Part shown: positions 15,910-24,649 of the stretch, in pieces | Numbering within the stretch: the stretch's first letter is position 1 | How the letters are laid out: each line of letters begins with the position of its first letter | DNA from: an uncultured Ruegeria sp. | GTDB lineage: Bacteria > Pseudomonadota > Alphaproteobacteria > Rhodobacterales > Rhodobacteraceae | Direction of reading: 5' to 3' | NCBI RefSeq assembly: GCF_947497005.1 | Contig: NZ_CANMFF010000005.1 | Location: forward strand, 1 to 64,000 | Length of the DNA: 64,000 bases | Made by a program: the position numbers and the translations under genes | Notes under the pieces: model-generated | Told to the model about the DNA's origin: nothing | The model's database searches: none | What the model saw: the letters and a program-made list of their open reading frames with translations, nothing else

Positions 15910-16605
15910 ATGGGAGAGCACGCATTGCCAGGGACGCCGCCAGTGCCGCTGAGGTTGCGCAAATCGGCCCGGGCACGGCGCATCAGTTTGCGAATTTCCC
16001 AGTTGGACGGTCGGGTTACGCTGACCTATCCAATCGGAGTACCTGAATCCGAGGCATTGAGTTTCGCCCTTACCAAGGAAGAGTGGATTCGGCAGTATCT
16101 GCAGGATCGGCCGGACATTGCCGTGGTGCGGGTCGGACAGATGATCCCGATTGAAGGCATTGACCGGCGAATCGTACCTGCAACGGGTCGGAGGGTTCTG
16201 TTGCAGGCAGATGAAGTCGCAGTTCCCAAAGGGGCCGAAGCGCGCCGGTTGGCCCGGTTCCTCAAGGAGTTGGCGCGGGACCGGTTGATCGGTGCGTGTG
16301 ATGACTATGCGGCAATGCTGGGGCGCTCGTATACCACGCTTAGCCTGCGCGATACGCGGTCACGCTGGGGGTCGTGTAGCTCGCATGGCGGGTTGATGTT
16401 CTCATGGCGTCTCATTCTGGCGCCACCAGAAGTGCTGCACTATGTGGCCGCGCACGAAGTGGCCCATCTTGCCGAGATGAACCACTCGCCCGCTTTCTGG
16501 GAGCAGGTCGAGAAGATCTTTGGCCCGTATCAGCAACCCCGCCGATGGTTGCGAGACAACGGGGCCGAGCTGCATCGATACAGGTTTGATGCAGAGCCGA
16601 GTTGA
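15910..16605 (+). CDS. YgjP-type zinc metallopeptidase (DUF45)
   Basis: 231 residues from ATG at 15910 (GAGAGG about 7 bases upstream); an ATG 22 codons earlier is possible but lacks a good site. The core contains SLRDTRSRWGSCSSHGGLMF, the RWGSCS signature of the family, and the metal site HEVAHLAEMNHSPAFW (HExxH plus a downstream His). Members are cytosolic, of unclear substrate, some linked to restriction loci and others, as here, standing alone. It is transcribed away from the FYDLN gene. Confidence 0.9.
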   Translation: MGEHALPGTPPVPLRLRKSARARRISLRISQLDGRVTLTYPIGVPESEALSFALTKEEWIRQYLQDRPDIAVVRVGQMIPIEGIDRRIVPATGRRVLLQADEVAVPKGAEARRLARFLKELARDRLIGACDDYAAMLGRSYTTLSLRDTRSRWGSCSSHGGLMFSWRLILAPPEVLHYVAAHEVAHLAEMNHSPAFWEQVEKIFGPYQQPRRWLRDNGAELHRYRFDAEPS

Positions 16606-16635
16606 CCTCACGCCGTTTTGTGATCACATAGTCGG

Positions 16636-17283
16636 ATGTTGAGCGCACGCCCTTCCGAGACCCAAACCGCCACCCATGACCGGGTATACCGGGTTCTGAG
16701 GTCTCGAATCATGCACGGGGAGATGGCACCGGGTCAGGCCCTGACTTTGCGTGGCATCGGCAAGGAGTTCGGTGTTTCAATGACCCCGGCGCGTGAAGCG
16801 GTGCGCCGTCTGGCGGCCGAAGGAGCCTTGTTCCTGTCCACCTCGGGCCGGGTCTCGACCCCCGAGTTGACCAATGACCGGATCGAGGAACTGGCCGCAT
16901 TGCGCGCGTTGCTGGAGGTTGAACTGGCCAGCCGGGCTTTGCCAAGGGCGCATATTGCCCTGATCGACAGGTTGCAGAGCATCAATATGACCGTTGCCGA
17001 AATGGTAACTAAACGGGATGCAGTTGGTTACATCCGGTCAAATCTGGAGTTTCACCGCACCCTATACCTGCGCGCGCAAGCGCCCGCAATGCTAGCCATT
17101 GCTGAAACCGTCTGGCTGCAACTGGGTCCGACAATGCGCGCGCTATACGGGCGTCTGAGACGCACCGAACCGCCACATTACCACAAGCTGATCATTGCCG
17201 CGCTCAAGGCCGGAGACGAGCCCGGCCTGCGGCTGGCAGTGCGCTCGGACGTGACACAGGGGCTGCGTTTGCTGGTTAGCTGA
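16636..17283 (+). CDS. GntR family transcriptional regulator (FCD subfamily)
   Basis: 215 residues. The N-terminal winged helix reads YRVLRSRIMHGEMAPGQALT and FGVSMTPAREAVRRLAAEGA, and the C-terminal all-helical FCD ligand domain includes LRALLEVELASRAL and NLEFHRTLYLRAQ with the metal-binding His. It lies 30 bases after the YgjP gene. Targets are not evident from the neighbours. Confidence 0.9.
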   Translation: MLSARPSETQTATHDRVYRVLRSRIMHGEMAPGQALTLRGIGKEFGVSMTPAREAVRRLAAEGALFLSTSGRVSTPELTNDRIEELAALRALLEVELASRALPRAHIALIDRLQSINMTVAEMVTKRDAVGYIRSNLEFHRTLYLRAQAPAMLAIAETVWLQLGPTMRALYGRLRRTEPPHYHKLIIAALKAGDEPGLRLAVRSDVTQGLRLLVS

Positions 17284-17396
17284 GCGGCTTCCTGCCGACA
17301 TGCAGTTACCGGCTTTCCCGAGCATTGCTGTTCTGGCCTGCGCTGCCCGGCTGGGTTACTCTTGAGACAAATCACAAACAAGAGCAGACCCCAGTC

Positions 17397-18527
17397 ATGA
17401 TCAATCGCCGACACTTTTCCATTTGCCTTGGATCAACTTTATTGGCCGCCTGCACGGGCGGCAGCGCGCCGTCCAGTGCACCTGCATCCCGTATGCGGGC
17501 AGTTCCCAATGCAGGCTGGGATGCCTGGGTTACTGGGTTTAAAGGCAGGGCGGCATCGCAGGGAATTTCTCAGTCCACAATAGATCGCGCCTTTCAGGGG
17601 GCAGGCTACCTGCCCGATGTGATCGAACGCGACCGCAATCAGGTAGAATTCAAGCGCTCGCTCGAAGACTATCTGGCCATCGCTGCCTCGGACGAGAGGA
17701 TCAGCACCGGCCAGAAGATGCTGCGGCAGTACAACGGCACGCTGTCACAGATCGAGGCGCAGTACGGCGTCGACAAAGAAGTTGTCGTGGCCGTATGGGG
17801 GCTGGAAAGTCGCTATGGCGCGCGTCGCGGCGATGTGCCCGTGGTGTCAGCGTTGTCGACTCTGGCCTATGATGGGCGCCGTGGCCAGTTCTTTGAAAGC
17901 CAGTTAATCGCTGCGATGAAGATCCTTCAGAATGGCGACACCACACCTGCCAATATGACCGGCAGCTGGGCCGGGGCGATGGGGCACACGCAATTCATTC
18001 CGACCTCTTATCTGGCCTATGCCGTGGATTTCACCGGCGACGGGCGGCGCGATATCTGGTCTGATGATCCGGTGGACTCGCTGGCCTCGACCGCCGCCTA
18101 TTTGGCGCGCGCCGGTTGGGTGCGTGGACAACCCTGGGGCGGAGAGGCCGGGTCTGTCTCCGGTACACCCGTTGCTGTGCTGCAACCGCAGACACCGGGG
18201 CCGCGTATTGCCGTCTTCCGCAATTTTCAGGTCATCAAGCGCTATAACAATTCGGACAGTTACGCGATTGGTGTCGGTCATCTGGCAGACAGAATTGCGG
18301 GCGGCGCGCCGTTTCAGGCTTCGTTCGGGCCTGATGCAAATGGTCTGACATTGGACAACCGCAAGGAATTGCAACGTCAGCTAACCTCTGCAGGGTATGA
18401 TACCAAGGGCGCGGATGGGGTTATCGGAAAAAATACTACGTCAGCCATCAGCGCGTACCAAAGCGCCAATGGGTTGCCAGTAACCGGTGAACCTTCGGTT
18501 GCACTGCTGCGCAAGTTGGGTGGCTGA
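17397..18527 (+). CDS. lytic murein transglycosylase (MltB type) with peptidoglycan-binding domain
   Basis: 376 residues from ATG at 17397. The N-terminus RRHFSICLGSTLLAAC is a lipoprotein signal with a lipobox Cys. Residues 45-290 form the SLT_2/MltB catalytic domain: VVAVWGLESRYGARRGD carries the catalytic Glu, followed by GSWAGAMGHTQFIPTSYLAY. The C-terminal 60 residues (LQRQLTSAGYDTKGADGVIG) form a PG_binding_1 repeat. It cleaves glycan strands of peptidoglycan to 1,6-anhydroMurNAc ends from the outer-membrane inner face. Confidence 0.93.
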   Translation: MINRRHFSICLGSTLLAACTGGSAPSSAPASRMRAVPNAGWDAWVTGFKGRAASQGISQSTIDRAFQGAGYLPDVIERDRNQVEFKRSLEDYLAIAASDERISTGQKMLRQYNGTLSQIEAQYGVDKEVVVAVWGLESRYGARRGDVPVVSALSTLAYDGRRGQFFESQLIAAMKILQNGDTTPANMTGSWAGAMGHTQFIPTSYLAYAVDFTGDGRRDIWSDDPVDSLASTAAYLARAGWVRGQPWGGEAGSVSGTPVAVLQPQTPGPRIAVFRNFQVIKRYNNSDSYAIGVGHLADRIAGGAPFQASFGPDANGLTLDNRKELQRQLTSAGYDTKGADGVIGKNTTSAISAYQSANGLPVTGEPSVALLRKLGG

Positions 18528-18530
18528 CGG

Positions 18531-19493
18531 TTACGCCGCCAGCCCTTTTGAGCCGATATCCAGAAATTTTTGTCGGCGGTCCTGAATCAGGGCCGCCGCA
18601 TCTTTGCCGTCCAGTTCCGCCAACATGGCGGCAATCGCCGCACGTACTGCCTCAACGGTTGCCGGACGATCGCGATGTGCGCCGCCCTTGGGTTCTGGAA
18701 TGATCCGGTCGCAAACGCCAAGCTTGTTCAAGTCCTGAGCGGTCAGACGCAGCGCCTCGGCCGCTTCGCGCATTTTCTCGGCATCTTTCCACAGGATTGA
18801 GGCACAGCCTTCCGGCGAGATCACCGAATAGACCGAATGTTCCAGCATCGCCACACGGTTCGCGGTTGCAAACGCCACGGCGCCGCCTGAGCCGCCTTCG
18901 CCGATGATGACCGAGACCAAAGGTACACCGATTTTCAGGCACATTTCGGTCGACCGGGCAATCGCCTCGGACTGACCGCGTTCCTCGGCACCTTTGCCGG
19001 GATAGGCGCCTGCTGTGTCGATCAGGGTGATCACAGGCAGGCCAAACCGCCCGGCCATCTCCATCAGGCGTACCGCTTTACGATAGCCTTCAGGGCGGGC
19101 CATGCCGAAATTCCGTTCGATCCGCGACTTCGTATCGCTGCCTTTTTCATGGCCGATCACCATAACAGGTTGATCGTTGAAACGTGCAAGACCGCCAATC
19201 ACGGCCAGATCGTCGGCAAAATTGCGATCACCTGCCAGCGGAGTGAATTCGGTGAACAGAGCATCCACGTAATTGTTGCAATGCGGGCGTTCCGGGTGAC
19301 GGGCAACCTGACACTTCCGCCATGGCGTCAGGTCGGCATATAGCTCATCCAGAAGCTTGGCGGCTTTGGCATCCAACGCGGCGGCCTCTTCGGCTACATC
19401 CATCTCTTCGTTGGTACGCGCCAGTGCACGCAGCTCTTCAGCTTTGCCTTCAATCTCGGCCAGCGGTTTTTCGAAATCCAGATACTGGGTCAT
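18531..19493 (-). CDS. accA: acetyl-CoA carboxylase carboxyltransferase subunit alpha
   Basis: 320 residues, the usual length. Start at 19493 is chosen because [15 protein letters not shown] is the family N-terminus and GAGAGG lies 6 bases upstream. Hallmarks are [38 protein letters not shown] (the oxyanion and carboxybiotin region) and [20 protein letters not shown]. With AccD it transfers the carboxyl group from biotin to acetyl-CoA, the first step in fatty acid synthesis. It is convergent with the transglycosylase, with stop codons 3 bases apart. Confidence 0.97.
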   Translation of the reverse strand: MTQYLDFEKPLAEIEGKAEELRALARTNEEMDVAEEAAALDAKAAKLLDELYADLTPWRKCQVARHPERPHCNNYVDALFTEFTPLAGDRNFADDLAVIGGLARFNDQPVMVIGHEKGSDTKSRIERNFGMARPEGYRKAVRLMEMAGRFGLPVITLIDTAGAYPGKGAEERGQSEAIARSTEMCLKIGVPLVSVIIGEGGSGGAVAFATANRVAMLEHSVYSVISPEGCASILWKDAEKMREAAEALRLTAQDLNKLGVCDRIIPEPKGGAHRDRPATVEAVRAAIAAMLAELDGKDAAALIQDRRQKFLDIGSKGLAA

Positions 19494-19614
19494 GACGCCT
19501 CTCAACGCGGAAGTTCTCTGCTATATGGCCTGACGTTGCTCCGGATGCAACTCAGCAAGATTTGTGGTCTGAGGATGTGCAAACACGGTTGGGCAAAGAG
19601 TAGGAAGGACACCA

Positions 19615-20448
19615 ATGGCTGCCAGCTACGAAGACCGCGTGTTGCGCGTTTTGACGTATATCCATGACAACCCTGCCGGGGATCTGTCATTGGATGCGCT
19701 GGCTGACGTGGCCGCCATGTCCCGGTTTCACTGGCACCGGGTGTTTCGCGCCTTGACTGGTGAAACCTGTGCCCAAGCGGTTCGGCGCATACGTCTGCAC
19801 CGCGCGGCTACATGTCTGGTGCGGTCGGATCGGGCTATCCCCGATATTGCTCTGTCTGTCGGTTATCCCAATCCAATCTCTTTTTCGCGGGCCTTTTCCG
19901 AGGCCTATGGCAGCAGTCCCGCTGCCTTTCGCAAGGCAGGTCAGTTCCGGCCCGCCCATCCTGAATTCCAAACCGGAGGATATCCGATGCATCCCATTAC
20001 AACCCGAACAGAACCCGCCCGCCGAGTCGTCGCCCTGCCGCATCAGGGTGCGTATTCAAAGATCGGAAAAAGCTTCGAAGCATTCGGAGCCTTGTGTGAG
20101 TCCCGTAAACTGTGGCCGCAAGTCGGGCCGGTTCTGGCTCTGTACTTCGACAGTCCGGATGACGTGCCCGAAGATCAGCTGCGCAGTTTTGCAGGCGCTG
20201 AATTCCGGGGCGGTGTCGCTCCTGAGGGCATGGAAGAGTTGTCTATTCCGGGTGGGAAGACTGCCGTGCTGACACATAAAGGGCCATATTCCGGGATCGA
20301 GGCTGCCTATCACAGTCTGTTCGGCAACTGGTTGCCCGAATCTGGCGAGGAGCCGGCAGATAAGCCTAGTTACGAGATCTACCTGAACGACCCGCGTGAA
20401 ACGGCGCCCGAGGATTTGCTGACGGAAATCTGCCTGCCTCTGAAGTAA
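19615..20448 (+). CDS. AraC family regulator with GyrI-like domain (Rob/SbmC type)
   Basis: 277 residues. Residues 1-110 carry the two helix-turn-helix units of AraC (LSLDALADVAAMSRFHWHRV; IALSVGYPNPISFSRAFSEA). Residues 125-277 form a GyrI-like small-molecule-binding domain (ARRVVALPHQGAYSKIGKSF; GGKTAVLTHKGPYSGIEAAY). Proteins of this design sense lipophilic compounds and switch on efflux or detoxification genes. Divergent to accA; no obvious target nearby except perhaps the LysE-like exporter downstream. Confidence 0.92.
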   Translation: MAASYEDRVLRVLTYIHDNPAGDLSLDALADVAAMSRFHWHRVFRALTGETCAQAVRRIRLHRAATCLVRSDRAIPDIALSVGYPNPISFSRAFSEAYGSSPAAFRKAGQFRPAHPEFQTGGYPMHPITTRTEPARRVVALPHQGAYSKIGKSFEAFGALCESRKLWPQVGPVLALYFDSPDDVPEDQLRSFAGAEFRGGVAPEGMEELSIPGGKTAVLTHKGPYSGIEAAYHSLFGNWLPESGEEPADKPSYEIYLNDPRETAPEDLLTEICLPLK

Positions 20449-20449
20449 C

Positions 20450-21046
20450 TCAGCCGGACCAAAGAACAGGATAAAGCGAAGCCACAAGTAGCACCGCCAT
20501 TGTCCAGTTGAACACAACCAATCGGCGCGGGTTCGTCAGAATCCGCGCCATCTGCTGACCAAGAAAGGTCCATGTGCTGACCGAAGGCAGGTTTACTGCC
20601 CCGAAAACCAGCGCCACCAGGGCAATTGCGTACAGGGTCTGATTTGGCGTGTAGGCAGTAACGGCGGTCAGGGCCATGGCCCAGGCTTTGGGGTTCACCC
20701 ATTGAAAGGCGGCGGCCTGCAAAAAGGTCATGGGGGTCCCTGTGGCTTCTGCGCTTTTGGCAGGCGCTGCATGCGCGATCTTCCATGCCAGATACAGCAG
20801 ATAGACCACCGACACGACCTTAAGGACGGTATAGCTGACTGGATATCGGTCAAAGACCTGCACCAGCCCCGCACCGACAAGCAACACCATGAAGGTAAAA
20901 CCAATGCCAATGCCCAACATATGCGGGATTGAACGACGAAAGCCGAAATTCGCGCCTGACGCCATCAACATCAGATTGTTCGGCCCCGGAGTAATGGACG
21001 TCACGAAGGCAAAGGTGATCAGGGCAAGCAGGATGTCGTATGTCAT
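20450..21046 (-). CDS. LysE/RhtB family amino acid exporter
   Basis: 198 residues with about six membrane helices. The N-terminus contains the family motif SITPGPNNLMLMASGANFGF. It would export an amino acid or homoserine-like metabolite across the inner membrane. An Lrp/AsnC gene starts 73 bases away in the opposite direction, the usual arrangement for Lrp-type control of LysE exporters. Its stop lies next to the stop of the AraC gene. Confidence 0.92.
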   Translation of the reverse strand: MTYDILLALITFAFVTSITPGPNNLMLMASGANFGFRRSIPHMLGIGIGFTFMVLLVGAGLVQVFDRYPVSYTVLKVVSVVYLLYLAWKIAHAAPAKSAEATGTPMTFLQAAAFQWVNPKAWAMALTAVTAYTPNQTLYAIALVALVFGAVNLPSVSTWTFLGQQMARILTNPRRLVVFNWTMAVLLVASLYPVLWSG

Positions 21047-21119
21047 GTGGTGAAGTATCGTCCGGGCTTCAGCAAATGAAATTGCTTTTTCGTGCGCGTT
21101 TCCGGTATTTCTGCAATCT

Positions 21120-21572
21120 ATGATGAAAGATGATCAAATAAACCGTCAGATATTGCGCGAGCTGACACGAGATGGACGGGTCAGCAACCTGGAGTTGGCC
21201 GAACGCATCGGCCTGTCGCCTTCTGCATGCTTGCGCCGTGTTCAAGATCTTGAGAAGGCCGGGGTGATTACAGGCTATCGTGCAGTTTTGGACCCCTTGG
21301 CGATGGGTGTCGGCTTTGTTGCCTATATCGGAGTTGGCTTGGGCGAGCATACAAAAGCTGCGCAAGAAGGGTTTGAACGCGCCCTGCAGCAAGCCCCCGA
21401 AGTGGTCGAATGCCACAATATCACGGGCACGATCGAATACCTGCTGCGCGTCGAGTGCGCCGACCTGCCAGCATACAAAACGTTCCATACCGAGGTGCTG
21501 GGAACGCTGCCGCATGTCACGTCAATCACGTCTTATGTGGTGATGGGCTCGCCCAAAGATTTACGGGCGTGA
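21120..21572 (+). CDS. Lrp/AsnC family transcriptional regulator
   Basis: 150 residues. N-terminal helix-turn-helix (NRQILRELTRDGRVSNLELA, RIGLSPSACLRRVQDLE) and C-terminal RAM ligand domain (GFVAYIGVGLGEHT, VVECHNITGTIEYLLRVEC). It most likely senses an amino acid and activates the divergent LysE exporter, as described for LysG-type and Lrp-controlled exporters. Confidence 0.93.
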   Translation: MMKDDQINRQILRELTRDGRVSNLELAERIGLSPSACLRRVQDLEKAGVITGYRAVLDPLAMGVGFVAYIGVGLGEHTKAAQEGFERALQQAPEVVECHNITGTIEYLLRVECADLPAYKTFHTEVLGTLPHVTSITSYVVMGSPKDLRA

Positions 21573-21691
21573 CCTCTGAAATTGTGAAGCCTCACTCTCT
21601 TGCAGCGTGAAAAATCACGTTTTAGTGTCATATCGGAGACGTCGATCAGGGGTATCCCCGAGAAATCCGGCGCGCACACAGGGAGAAAACG

Positions 21692-22270
21692 ATGAAATCC
21701 ATTTATATCGGGGCAGCAGCTCTTGCTGTGGCGGTGATAGCCGGTGGGGCTCTTGCCGCTCCGCTAAAGCTGCAACCTGCCAATCCACAGCCTTCTCCAA
21801 AGGCGGGGTTGAATGTCAAATACTTTGGTACAGGCAATCAACACAAGAAGATCCGGGATCTGAGCCAGGCAAAAAGCATGCTGTCTCAGGCGAAGCCCGG
21901 AAATCCGCTGCGGGGGTTGGATTATAGGGACACCAGTAAGGGTGACGGTGTCATGACGTTTGACGGCGCTTACAATGTTGCCGCCGAGGTTACGGGGTAT
22001 ATGCGGTTCGACTCGCCAGGGATTTACGAGTTGGAAACGTGGTCGAATGACGGGATTGAGGCGTCGGTAGGCGGCCAACAGATTGGCCGCGTATCTGGTA
22101 TTCAAGGCTGTGAAGCCAATCAGCGAACCGAAGTCGAAGTGCCCAAGGCTGGCTGGTATCCATTGAAGATCATCTATTTCCAAAAACTAGGAACCTCTTG
22201 CCTGATGATGAAGTCAGGAAAGAAGGGTGAACGCTTCACATGGACGCCCAATGAGGTCTTTGGTCGTTGA
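21692..22270 (+). CDS. secreted PA14-like domain protein
   Basis: 192 residues. A signal peptide (AAALAVAVIAGGALAAP) is followed by a beta-rich domain resembling PA14: GLNVKYFGTGNQHKKIRDLS, AAEVTGYMRFDSPGIYELET, WSNDGIEASVGGQQIGRVSG and GWYPLKIIYFQKLGTSCLMM, the last like the PA14 pattern of a fluid-loaded side strand. PA14 domains bind carbohydrates. Probably periplasmic or exported; the role is unknown. A terminator follows. Confidence 0.65.
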   Translation: MKSIYIGAAALAVAVIAGGALAAPLKLQPANPQPSPKAGLNVKYFGTGNQHKKIRDLSQAKSMLSQAKPGNPLRGLDYRDTSKGDGVMTFDGAYNVAAEVTGYMRFDSPGIYELETWSNDGIEASVGGQQIGRVSGIQGCEANQRTEVEVPKAGWYPLKIIYFQKLGTSCLMMKSGKKGERFTWTPNEVFGR

Positions 22271-22283
22271 TTTATCTACAAAT

Positions 22284-22311
22284 AAGGGCGCTCGATGGTG
22301 CGCCCCTTTTT
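22284..22311. terminator. terminator between convergent genes
   Basis: AAGGGCGC and GCGCCCC form a stem around an 8-base loop, followed by TTTTTG. It lies 14 bases after the PA14-like gene and 6 bases before the convergent lyase gene end. Confidence 0.75.
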
Positions 22312-22316
22312 GTGAC

Positions 22317-23279
22317 TTAACTGCCTGCGGCAATCAGTTCGGCTTGTGCCACAATGACTTCGGCTTGCTTGATTGAGGCGATATCGACCAAACGCCCTTT
22401 ATAGACGGTCGCGCCTTCACCATTTGCCTTGGCCTGTTCCATCGCAGCTAGGATTTCACGGGCCTCTGACACGGCCTCATCCGACGGGGTAAAGACCTGA
22501 TTGGCCAGTGCGATCTGCTTGGGATGGATCGCCCATTTGCCGACCATGCCCAATGTGGCGGAGCGTTTGGCCTGAGCGATGTACCCTTCGTCATCGCTGA
22601 AATCTCCGAAAGGCCCATCCACAGGCAGCACACCATGGGTGCGGCAGGCGGCAACGATGGCGGCCTGTGCCCAGTGCCACGGATCAGACCAATGTTTCTT
22701 GCCGTCGTGCAGCATGTAGTAGTTTTCCTGCGTACCCCCGATGCCCGTGGTCTGCATCCCCATCGAGGCCGCAAAATCTGCTGCTCCAAGGCTCATGGCC
22801 TGCAGGCGGGGGGAAGAGGCAGCGATTTCTTCCACATGCGCGATACCGGCAGAAGATTCGATGATGACTTCGAAACTGATTGGTTTGGCACGGCTCTTGG
22901 CGCGCTCAACGGCGGTGACCAACGCATCGACCGCATAGACATCCGCCGCGCAACCGACTTTGGGGATCATGATCTGATCCAGACGGTCGCCTGCCTGTTC
23001 CATGACATCAACAACATCGCGGTACCAGTAGGGAGTATCCAATCCGTTGATGCGAACGGACATGTACTTGTTACCCCAGTCCACAGTGTTCAATGCTTCG
23101 ATGACGTTGGCGCGGGCCGCATCCTTGTCCGAAGGTGCAACCGAGTCCTCAAGATCAAGGTTGATCACATCCGCAGCGGATGCTGCCATTTTCGGGAACA
23201 GTTTGGTATTCGATCCTGGGCCAAACAGCTGACAGCGATTGGGACGCGCAGGGGCGGCGGGTTGGATGCGGAAGCTCAT
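22317..23279 (-). CDS. mcl1: L-malyl-CoA/beta-methylmalyl-CoA lyase (HpcH/HpaI family)
   Basis: 320 residues from ATG at 23279, with GAGGTCC just upstream; a longer reading frame exists but lacks a ribosome site. NRCQLFGPGSNTKLFPKMA begins the fold; VINLDLEDSVAPSDKDAAR supplies the CoA and metal region, SFEVIIESSAGIAHVEEIAA a metal Glu, and MSLGAADFAASMGM the second metal residue. Length and sequence fit the Rhodobacter Mcl1 group, which cleaves malyl-CoA to glyoxylate and acetyl-CoA and beta-methylmalyl-CoA to propionyl-CoA, in the ethylmalonyl-CoA pathway. Symbol is by resemblance. Confidence 0.82.
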   Translation of the reverse strand: MSFRIQPAAPARPNRCQLFGPGSNTKLFPKMAASAADVINLDLEDSVAPSDKDAARANVIEALNTVDWGNKYMSVRINGLDTPYWYRDVVDVMEQAGDRLDQIMIPKVGCAADVYAVDALVTAVERAKSRAKPISFEVIIESSAGIAHVEEIAASSPRLQAMSLGAADFAASMGMQTTGIGGTQENYYMLHDGKKHWSDPWHWAQAAIVAACRTHGVLPVDGPFGDFSDDEGYIAQAKRSATLGMVGKWAIHPKQIALANQVFTPSDEAVSEAREILAAMEQAKANGEGATVYKGRLVDIASIKQAEVIVAQAELIAAGS

Positions 23280-23320
23280 CTGGACCTCGTGTGCGAAAGG
23301 AAATTGCCATTTTCTTGTGT

Positions 23321-23343
23321 GATTGGGTATTAAATTACCAATC
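23321..23343. promoter_or_regulatory. inverted repeat upstream of the lyase gene
   Basis: GATTGGGTATT and AATTACCAATC form an imperfect 23-bp inverted repeat about 42 bases upstream of the lyase start, in the divergent gap to dgcN. It could be an operator for either gene; the binding protein is unknown. Confidence 0.4.
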
Positions 23344-23573
23344 AATCCGCAAGCGTCTTTGTGCGTGTGCGGCAATGCAGTCGCAGCATTATCTGCGGCA
23401 GACCGGTTTGACGGTGATTAAAGATTAATCAGTTTAAAAACTTGAGAGAAAATTGCGAGAAAGTGGCAAACTACGCAAAAATTTCCCGTTCAATGCCGCG
23501 CAATCGAAGAATAACGCGAGACACTCGCTGACCTTCCTCTCTAGCCTGCGTCGGAATCAAAGGAGTGACCGCA

Positions 23574-24575
23574 ATGATCGAGACACCGTACCTGCTGTTT
23601 TTGGGCGATGCGCCCGACCAATTGGCGGCCAAAGTGGCTGTGGGCATCAAGGATTGGCGCCCGGACAACGCCGTAGGCCAATACCGGATGGACGGCTGTA
23701 AAGCAGATCTGGGCCTGACGGACATGACCCTGACCGAGGCGAAAGCGGCAGGCGCCAAGACATTGGTGATCGGCGTGGCCAACCGAGGCGGCGTGATCAG
23801 CCAGGAATGGAAAAAAGTTCTGGTCATGGCACTGGAGGAAGGGTTTGACCTGGCCTCTGGCCTGCACAACCTGTTGCGCGATGAACCCGATCTGGTGGCC
23901 GTGGCCGAAGCAACCGGCCAAAAGCTGCACGATGTGCGTGTACCCGAAGTCGACTATCCGATTGCCAACGGGATCAAGCGCAAGGGCAAGCGTTGTCTGG
24001 CTGTAGGCACTGACTGCTCGGTCGGCAAGATGTACACGGCCATGGCGATGGATGCTGAAATGCGCAAGCGTGGCATGAAATCGACCTTCCGGGCGACCGG
24101 TCAGACAGGCATCCTGATCACCGGCGATGGCGTGCCGCTTGACGCGGTCATTGCTGACTTCATGGCCGGTTCGATCGAATGGCTGACGCCTGACAATGAT
24201 GACGACCACTGGGACCTGATCGAAGGGCAGGGCTCGTTGTTCCACGTGTCCTATTCCGGTGTGACTATGGCGCTGATCCATGGCGGCCAGCCGGACGCCC
24301 TGATCCTGAGCCACGAACCAACCCGCGAGCACATGCGTGGTCTGCCGACTTACCAGCAGCCGTCTTTGGAAACTCTGCGCGACACCGCGCTGGCGCTGGC
24401 CAGGGTGGCGAACCCGGAGTGTCAGGTCGTAGGCGTATCGGTCAACACACAGCACATGTCCGAGGAGGACGCGACAGCCTATCTGACAAAGATCGAAGCC
24501 GACATGGGCCTGCCTGCGACCGACCCGTTCCGCTTTGGTTCGGGCAAGCTGGTGGACGCGCTGGCTGCGATGTGA
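23574..24575 (+). CDS. dgcN: D-glutamate N-acetyltransferase DgcN (DUF1611)
   Basis: 333 residues from ATG at 23574 (AGGAG 9 bases ahead). It has the DUF1611 layout: an N-terminal Rossmann-like part (YLLFLGDAPDQLAAKVAVGI) and a C-terminal P-loop-like part with VGTDCSVGKMYTAMAMDAEM and IEGQGSLFHVSYSGVTMAL. Known work on marine proteobacteria assigns this family as the first step of a D-glutamate catabolic route, acetylating D-Glu to N-acetyl-D-Glu. The next gene is the matching racemase DgcA, which supports the call. Confidence 0.85.
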   Translation: MIETPYLLFLGDAPDQLAAKVAVGIKDWRPDNAVGQYRMDGCKADLGLTDMTLTEAKAAGAKTLVIGVANRGGVISQEWKKVLVMALEEGFDLASGLHNLLRDEPDLVAVAEATGQKLHDVRVPEVDYPIANGIKRKGKRCLAVGTDCSVGKMYTAMAMDAEMRKRGMKSTFRATGQTGILITGDGVPLDAVIADFMAGSIEWLTPDNDDDHWDLIEGQGSLFHVSYSGVTMALIHGGQPDALILSHEPTREHMRGLPTYQQPSLETLRDTALALARVANPECQVVGVSVNTQHMSEEDATAYLTKIEADMGLPATDPFRFGSGKLVDALAAM

Positions 24576-24606
24576 TCTGAGACACGTGCCGGTGGCGGGC
24601 TCATCC

Positions 24607-24639
24607 GCCTCCGGCAAGGATATTTGGGAAAAAATGAAG
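24607..24639 (+). repeat. 33-bp intergenic repeat, copy 1
   Basis: GCCTCCGGC, five variable bases, then TATTTGGGAAAAAATGAAG. A second copy at 50287-50319 differs at about 4 positions. This copy ends in the ribosome-binding region of dgcA. I recall similar short elements scattered in Rhodobacterales genomes. Confidence 0.8.
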
Positions 24640-24649
24640 GAGCGTTTGC

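Noticed and set aside
22524..24617. Long open frames antisense to mcl1 and dgcN
   Set aside because: Both overlap well-supported enzymes completely and show no domain pattern.
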